Of a stretch of 64,000 nucleotides of DNA, positions 59,925 through 64,000 are shown piece after piece. The notes under the pieces were generated by a model that was given only the letters and a program-made list of their open reading frames with translations, was not told where the DNA came from and made no database searches. A program made the translations under genes and the position numbers. This DNA comes from Mycobacterium sp. Lineage in GTDB: Bacteria; Actinomycetota; Actinomycetes; Mycobacteriales; Mycobacteriaceae. Each line of letters begins with the position of its first letter. Position 1 is the first letter of the stretch. The stretch is taken from assembly GCA_023264735.1 (NCBI GenBank), contig JAHFVD010000013.1, positions 122,528 to 186,527 of the forward strand, written 5' to 3'.

Positions 59925-60671
59925 ATGCAGATCCTCGAGCATGCGCACGACCTACCCAAAGCCGGCAATATCAAGGCGCAGTGGGTGAGTCTGTGGACCG
60001 GCCCTGCGGTCGGCTTCGTGCTGCTGGCCGCCGCTCTGGCCTTCCCTGGGTTCTGGCCGCCGATGTCGCCGGAGATGAACCCGCAACAGGTGGCGACTTT
60101 CTATACCGACCACACCGCGTGGATTCGCCTGAGCCAGGTGACCTTCAACCTGTGCGGCATCATGATCGTGCCGCTGCTCATGGTGATCGTCGTGCAAATG
60201 AAGCGCATGAAGGGCCAGAGTCATGTCTTCGCGTATTGCTTTCTGACCGCGGTGATCAGCGGCGCCACCATCTTCGCGCTCTCCAACGTCTTCTTCCTGG
60301 TCGCGGCTTTTCGGCCCGAGCGCGACCCCGCGCTCGTCCAGCTGCTCAACGACCTGGCCTGGATCGTGCTTATCGCACCGGTGGGCATGGTCGTCTCGCA
60401 GCTCGTCCTCCTGGCGCTGGCGGTGTATTTCGACGACCGCAACGATCCGGTCTTCCCCCGGTGGGTCGGACATTTCTCGTTGGTGGTTGCTGTGGCGATG
60501 GTCCCGGCCGCGGGGGCGGCGGTCTTCCGGACCGGCCCGCTGGCCTGGGACGGGGTGTGGTCGTTCTGGGTACGCAACGGCACATATGTGGCGTTCGTCC
60601 TCGTCATGTTCTTCGTGCTGCGCAAGGCGGTGTATCGACAGGCCGTCGATGACGGCGTGGTGGCAGCGTGA
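59925..60671 (+). CDS. Conserved polytopic membrane protein, paralogue A
   Basis: A 248-residue protein with about six hydrophobic helices. The soluble N-terminus ends near residue 20. Motifs shared with the next gene are a QVATFYTDHTAWIRL-type loop after TM1, QMKRMKGQSHVFAY after TM2, AAFRPERDPALVQLLNDLAW between TM3 and TM4, and GPLAWDGVWSFW before TM6. I do not recognise a named family. ATG 59925 has SD GGAGGA, 6 nt. It is the first gene of the TetR-controlled operon and overlaps the next gene by 4 bp. Confidence 0.8.
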   Translation: MQILEHAHDLPKAGNIKAQWVSLWTGPAVGFVLLAAALAFPGFWPPMSPEMNPQQVATFYTDHTAWIRLSQVTFNLCGIMIVPLLMVIVVQMKRMKGQSHVFAYCFLTAVISGATIFALSNVFFLVAAFRPERDPALVQLLNDLAWIVLIAPVGMVVSQLVLLALAVYFDDRNDPVFPRWVGHFSLVVAVAMVPAAGAAVFRTGPLAWDGVWSFWVRNGTYVAFVLVMFFVLRKAVYRQAVDDGVVAA

Positions 60672-61411
60672 GTGTCCTTACCCCAGGCCGATTTTCGTCG
60701 ACCACCACCGGCGGCGGTAAGCGGGACGTCTGGTGGATGACGTGGTTCTTCCCGGCCTGGTACGCCGTGTTCGGCGTCATCATCTGCGTGTTGACCCGGG
60801 TCACGCCACCACCGAGACCGGACATCACCGCCGCGGACAAGGTGGCGTTCTTCAACCAGCACCACCTCACCATCCAGATCGGTTTCACGGTCCTGTTGGT
60901 CTTGCTCGGCGGAGCCGCGATGACCAACGGGCTGGTCGCATATCAGATGAAGCGGATGTCAGTGGGCTCGGTGTTCGCCTACGGATACATCGGCGGGATG
61001 AGCGTCGGCGCGCTACCCGGATTCCTGTTGGTAACGGTGTGTTTCCTGACCGCCGCGTTCCGGCCCGACCGCGATCCCGAGCTCATCAGCTTGCTGTACG
61101 ACCTCGGAATGCTCTCGTACAATGGATCTTTGGGGTGTTTCTCGGCAGCCTACTTGGTGCTCGCGATCGCGATCCTCTACGACCGCAACAACATCTTCCC
61201 CAAATGGTTTGCCTACGTGTCGATCTGGCAGATCGTCACCGAAGTGATCGCCACCCAGATGTTTGTCTTCCCCTCCGGCCCGTTCGCGTGGAACGGCTCG
61301 ATCGCCTTCTGGTGGGCCGTCGTGGTGTTCTCGGTGTGGCTGGTCGCGTTGATCATGCTGCTTCGCAACGCGGCCTCGAGTGAGTCCGCCGACGAACCGG
61401 CCCTGGACTAG
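60668..61411 (+). CDS. Conserved polytopic membrane protein, paralogue B
   Basis: A 247-residue protein with about six TM helices, homologous along its length to the upstream protein. Shared motifs are ADKVAFFNQHHLTIQ, QMKRMSVGSVFAYGY, AAFRPDRDPELISLLYDLG, LYDRNNIFPKWFAYVS and GPFAWNGSIAFWW. Tandem duplication followed by divergence suggests a heteromeric membrane complex. The GTG start overlaps the previous stop (GTGA). Function is unknown. Confidence 0.8.
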   Translation: MSVLTPGRFSSTTTGGGKRDVWWMTWFFPAWYAVFGVIICVLTRVTPPPRPDITAADKVAFFNQHHLTIQIGFTVLLVLLGGAAMTNGLVAYQMKRMSVGSVFAYGYIGGMSVGALPGFLLVTVCFLTAAFRPDRDPELISLLYDLGMLSYNGSLGCFSAAYLVLAIAILYDRNNIFPKWFAYVSIWQIVTEVIATQMFVFPSGPFAWNGSIAFWWAVVVFSVWLVALIMLLRNAASSESADEPALD

Positions 61412-61419
61412 GAGTGGGT

Positions 61420-62001
61420 GTGACAGTGTCTGAGCAGACCCCGCGCAGACAGCGGGACGCACATCTGCCCGGTGATGGGCACATGTGGGTGATGGTCCTC
61501 GGCGACCTTGTCATCTTCACCGGCTACTTCATCGTGTTCATGATCTACCGGTCGATGAACCACACCGCGTTCCTGGCCGCGCAGCAGCACCTCAACATCA
61601 CCATCGGTGTGGTCAACACTGTGATCTTGCTGACCAGTTCGTGGTTCGTGGCGCAGGCGGTGCTGTGCGTACGGGGCGGCGATCCCCGCCGGGCGGTGCG
61701 GCTCTTGTGGGCCGGAGCCCTCAGCGGAGCCGCCTTCATGGTGTTGAAGTGTTACGAATGGTTCCGTGAAATCGTTGCCGGGCAGACGAATTCGGACATG
61801 TTCTATTCGTTCTATTACGTCATAACCGGCGTACACCTGATTCACGTCATGATCGGACTCATCGTGCTGGGTGTGCTCGTCCGCGAACTGCGTACACCCG
61901 GACGCGGCAGGGCTTGGGTGGTCGAGTCGGGCGCGACGTACTGGCACATGGTCGATCTACTGTGGGTGATTATCTTCGCCCTTCTCTATGTCATGAGGTG
62001 A
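61420..62001 (+). CDS. Heme-copper oxidase subunit III-like protein (NorE/CoxC family)
   Basis: A 193-residue protein with five TM helices. It shows subunit III signatures: PGDGHMWVMVLGDLVIFTGYFIVF at the N-terminus, FYSFYYVITGVHLIHVMIGLIVL and the terminal SGATYWHMVDLLWVIIFALLYV (WH-x-VDxxW). The closest architecture is NorE-type, about 190 residues, rather than full-length CoxC. Subunits I and II are absent from the window. GTG 61420 is 5 nt after SD AGGAG; an in-frame GTG at 61414 overlaps the SD. Confidence 0.87.
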   Translation: MTVSEQTPRRQRDAHLPGDGHMWVMVLGDLVIFTGYFIVFMIYRSMNHTAFLAAQQHLNITIGVVNTVILLTSSWFVAQAVLCVRGGDPRRAVRLLWAGALSGAAFMVLKCYEWFREIVAGQTNSDMFYSFYYVITGVHLIHVMIGLIVLGVLVRELRTPGRGRAWVVESGATYWHMVDLLWVIIFALLYVMR

Positions 62002-62003
62002 GG

Positions 62004-62273
62004 ATGACCAACGAGCGGACGATCACCTGGACCTGGCTGGTTCTGGTGGCCATCACGATAGGGTCGTGGTGGCTGGCGCCTGCGCATTCCCGCGGCGTTG
62101 CCTCAGCCAGCGTCGCGGTGACCTGCGTGGTGCTGGGGCTGGCAGTAATCAAGTCCCGCTTGATCATTCGCAACTTCATGGAGGTTCGGAGTGCGCCGGG
62201 TTGGCTCAAGCTGGCGACGGATGCCTGGCTGGGTGTGCTGGTGGCGTCGGTGTTGGTGATCTACCTCATCTGA
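62004..62273 (+). CDS. Cytochrome c oxidase subunit IV-like protein (NorF/COX4 prokaryotic type)
   Basis: An 89-residue protein with three TM helices: TWTWLVLVAITIGSWWLA, VASASVAVTCVVLGLAVIKSRLIIRNFMEV and WLGVLVASVLVIYLI. The KSRLIIRNFMEVR stretch between TM2 and TM3 is typical of COX4_pro/NorF proteins. It follows the subunit III-like gene by 2 bp, the usual NorE-NorF order. It has no catalytic residues of its own. Confidence 0.83.
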   Translation: MTNERTITWTWLVLVAITIGSWWLAPAHSRGVASASVAVTCVVLGLAVIKSRLIIRNFMEVRSAPGWLKLATDAWLGVLVASVLVIYLI

Positions 62274-62312
62274 GGCCGCGCAGTCGGGCGAACAAGGACC
62301 AGCTGGTTCACA

Positions 62313-62337
62313 CTAGAACGACACGCATACGTTCTAG
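62313..62337 (+). promoter_or_regulatory. Inverted repeat upstream of the amidohydrolase
   Basis: CTAGAACG (62313-62320) and CGTTCTAG (62330-62337) are perfect 8-bp arms with 9 bp between. The right arm runs into the SD (AGGAG) of the amidohydrolase at 62345. Operator-like or a translation-blocking stem. Confidence 0.55.
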
Positions 62338-62344
62338 GAGTCGC

Positions 62345-63952
62345 ATGACCACCCCGAGTTCGACCTTGTTCACCGGCGGCGTCATCTGGACCGGCGACGG
62401 CGGCGACGCCGATGCGGTTCTGGTTATCGACGGGGTGGTGCGCGCATTAGGTGCAGAAGCGCGAGAACTGGCCGCCGGCGACGTTGAGTACGTCGACCTC
62501 GACGGCGGGTTCCTGATGCCGTCCTTCGGGGACGGCCACGCCCATCCGCTCTACGGCGGACTCGAAGCCGTCGGGCCGCCGGTCCGCGGGTGCGGCACGG
62601 TCGACGAAATCGTCACTGCAGTCAAGAGTTACGCCGAGGAACATCCTGACGATGAGTGGATTGTCGGCGCCTCCTACGACGGCAGCCTGGCGCCCGGCGG
62701 CCTGTTCGACGCCCGGTGGCTGGACGCTGCGGTGCCCGATCGGCCCGTGGTCCTGCGCGCCTGGGACTACCACACGTTGTGGTGCAACACCGCGGCCATC
62801 CAACGCGCCGGCATCACCCCGGACACCCCGGACCCGGCGCTCGGCGAGATCCCGCACCGGCCCGACGGCTCCGTGCTCGGCACGCTACGAGAGTGGGGCG
62901 CCACCGATCTGGTGATGAATGTGGTGCCACCCCGTGACGAGAGCCAGCGCATCGCCGCGCTCGGCACCGCCGCCGACTACTACCTGGCTCGGGGTGTCAC
63001 GTGGGTTCAGGACGCCTGGGTCGAGCCGGGTGACGTCGCCACCTATGTCACCGCCGCTCGGCAGGGTGCGCTGCGGCTGCGGTTTAACCTGGCTTTGTAC
63101 GCCGATCCGCGCTACTTCGATACGCAGATCGAACATTTCGTGAAATCGCGGCGCTTGGTCGAGGAAGCCGATTCACCCCTGCTGACCGCACAGACGGTGA
63201 AGTTCTTCGCCGACGGAGTCGTCGAGAACGAGACCGGCGCGTTGCTGGCGCCGTACTGCTCAGGGTTGCACTCTCACGGCATGCGCAACTGGGAGGGGGA
63301 CTCGCTGGCTGAGGCCGCTCGCAGCGTCGACGAGCTCGGTCTGCAGATACACATCCACGCCATCGGTGACGCCGCCGTCCGCCAGGCCCTCGACGCTATC
63401 GAATATGTGTTGTCCCGCAACGGACCTCGGGACCGAAGGCCGGTGATCGCCCATGTGCAATTGATGGACGACACCGATATCGGGCGGTTCGCCGCACTCG
63501 GCGTCATCCCGAACATGCAACCGTTGTGGGCCCAGATGGACCCACTGATGACCGTGCTGACCACTCCCCGCCTCGGCGCCGAACGCTCCGACCGCCAGTA
63601 CCAGATGCAAACACTGAATCGCTCCGGTGCGGCACTGGCCTTCGGCTCGGACTGGCCGGTGTCCTCTGGCGCCCCGCTGGACGGTATCGCGGTCGCGACA
63701 TCGCGCCGCACCGCCGAAGGACAGCCCGAGGGCGGCTGGACACCGCATGAGATCGTGCCGATCGAACGTGCGCTTTCGGCCTACACCAACGCCGTCGCCT
63801 ACCAGGCATTCGCCGAACATAACTGGGGACGAATCACTCCCGGCGCCAGCGCCGACTTCGTTTGGCTTCAGCACGATCCGCGCGCCGTTCCGGCGCTCGA
63901 ACTGCCCGATCTGCCGATTCGGGCGACCTATCTTCGCGGCCAACACCAATAA
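62345..63952 (+). CDS. YtcJ/NfdA-type metal-dependent amidohydrolase
   Basis: A 535-residue amidohydrolase of the amidohydrolase_3 family. The first metal motif is GDGHAHPLYG (about residues 60-69), the middle segment is QTVKFFADGVVENETGALL, and later motifs are IHIHAIGDAAVRQALDAIE, PVIAHVQLMDDTDIGRFAALGVIPNMQPLW and FGSDWPVSSGAPLDGIAVA. Such enzymes hydrolyse amide or imide bonds of uncertain substrates. ATG 62345 has SD AGGAG. The inverted repeat just upstream hints at separate regulation from the oxidase-like operon. Confidence 0.9.
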   Translation: MTTPSSTLFTGGVIWTGDGGDADAVLVIDGVVRALGAEARELAAGDVEYVDLDGGFLMPSFGDGHAHPLYGGLEAVGPPVRGCGTVDEIVTAVKSYAEEHPDDEWIVGASYDGSLAPGGLFDARWLDAAVPDRPVVLRAWDYHTLWCNTAAIQRAGITPDTPDPALGEIPHRPDGSVLGTLREWGATDLVMNVVPPRDESQRIAALGTAADYYLARGVTWVQDAWVEPGDVATYVTAARQGALRLRFNLALYADPRYFDTQIEHFVKSRRLVEEADSPLLTAQTVKFFADGVVENETGALLAPYCSGLHSHGMRNWEGDSLAEAARSVDELGLQIHIHAIGDAAVRQALDAIEYVLSRNGPRDRRPVIAHVQLMDDTDIGRFAALGVIPNMQPLWAQMDPLMTVLTTPRLGAERSDRQYQMQTLNRSGAALAFGSDWPVSSGAPLDGIAVATSRRTAEGQPEGGWTPHEIVPIERALSAYTNAVAYQAFAEHNWGRITPGASADFVWLQHDPRAVPALELPDLPIRATYLRGQHQ

Positions 63953-63960
63953 TCATTCCC

Positions 63961-64000
63961 GTGATCGATGATCTGGCCGGCTTCCCCGTTGCTGCCCCAC
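63961..64000 (+). CDS. Possible 5' end of another gene (partial)
   Basis: From a GTG at 63961 (or an ATG at 63968 in another frame) the sequence is open to the window edge, encoding VIDDLAGFPVAAP. It lies 8 bp after the amidohydrolase stop. Thirteen codons are too few to judge. Confidence 0.25.
   Translation, partial: MIDDLAGFPVAAP

Overview
The window is the replication-origin region of a mycobacterial chromosome (about two-thirds G+C by eye). The evidence is the block rpmH-rnpA-yidD-yidC-khpB-rsmG-parA-parB on one side of dnaA, dnaN-gnd-recF-dciA-gyrB-gyrA on the other, and the mycobacterial genes mtc28, cwsA, crgA, fhaA/fhaB, pknA/pknB, murJ with a pseudokinase, cwlM and mutT4. A gnd gene between dnaN and recF, and leuS-mtc28 on the left of dnaA, fit a rapidly growing Mycolicibacterium-type species better than M. 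tuberculosis. The species itself cannot be read from the sequence.

Left arm (1-25588). It holds the 5' end of a divergent gene resembling glucosylglycerate hydrolase, an SDR oxidoreductase, leuS, the secreted antigen mtc28, a small membrane protein, a bile-acid-symporter-like carrier, yqgE, an MFS transporter and a DinB/MDMPI-fold protein. Next are a secreted molybdopterin-domain protein and a membrane GGDEF-EAL protein. The GGDEF-EAL gene converges on, and overlaps, a small protein made of DxDxDG calcium-type repeats, followed by pcnA. The envelope/stress operon mutT4-(Rv3909-like)-murJ-sigM-(truncated anti-sigma)-trxB-trxC-cwlM follows, then a GNAT-like gene.

Origin core (25817-43418). Segregation genes parB and parA lie next to two perfect parS palindromes, both inside coding sequence. 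Then come rsmG, khpB, yidC, yidD, rnpA and rpmH, a dnaA promoter with three clustered DnaA boxes, dnaA, an intergenic oriC with an AT-rich unwinding candidate, dnaN, gnd, recF, dciA, gyrB, gyrA and a DUF3566 protein. tRNA-Ile, a micro-ORF of DLW-39 type and tRNA-Ala close the core.

Cell-division and Ser/Thr-kinase arm (43419-57361). A previously unlisted zinc-ribbon micro-ORF abuts tRNA-Ala. It is followed by cwsA, ppiA, a PH-like membrane protein, crgA, a DUF881 protein and trpG. The minus-strand operon fhaA-fhaB-pstP-rodA-pbpA-pknA-pknB couples kinase/phosphatase signalling to peptidoglycan synthesis. MurJ and CwlM on the left arm are known partners or targets of this operon's PknB and FhaA. 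tRNA-Leu with a strong terminator ends the arm.

Right edge (57408-64000). This accessory segment holds a CHASE3-HAMP-GGDEF cyclase, a decayed GGDEF remnant and a YdeI-like protein. It also holds a TetR-controlled operon of two paralogous membrane proteins plus orphan heme-copper-oxidase subunit III-like and IV-like proteins, and a YtcJ-type amidohydrolase.

The most noteworthy points are the orphan oxidase-subunit operon with a perfect operator palindrome, the loss of the sigma-binding domain from the SigM anti-sigma factor, a dispersed 23-24 bp repeat (one copy at that deletion site), two micro-ORFs at the tRNAs, a set of leaderless-start signatures, and several inverted repeats in gene leaders. 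Starts were chosen by Shine-Dalgarno (SD) match, leaderless signature, overlap coupling and remembered homologues; none was verified by search.
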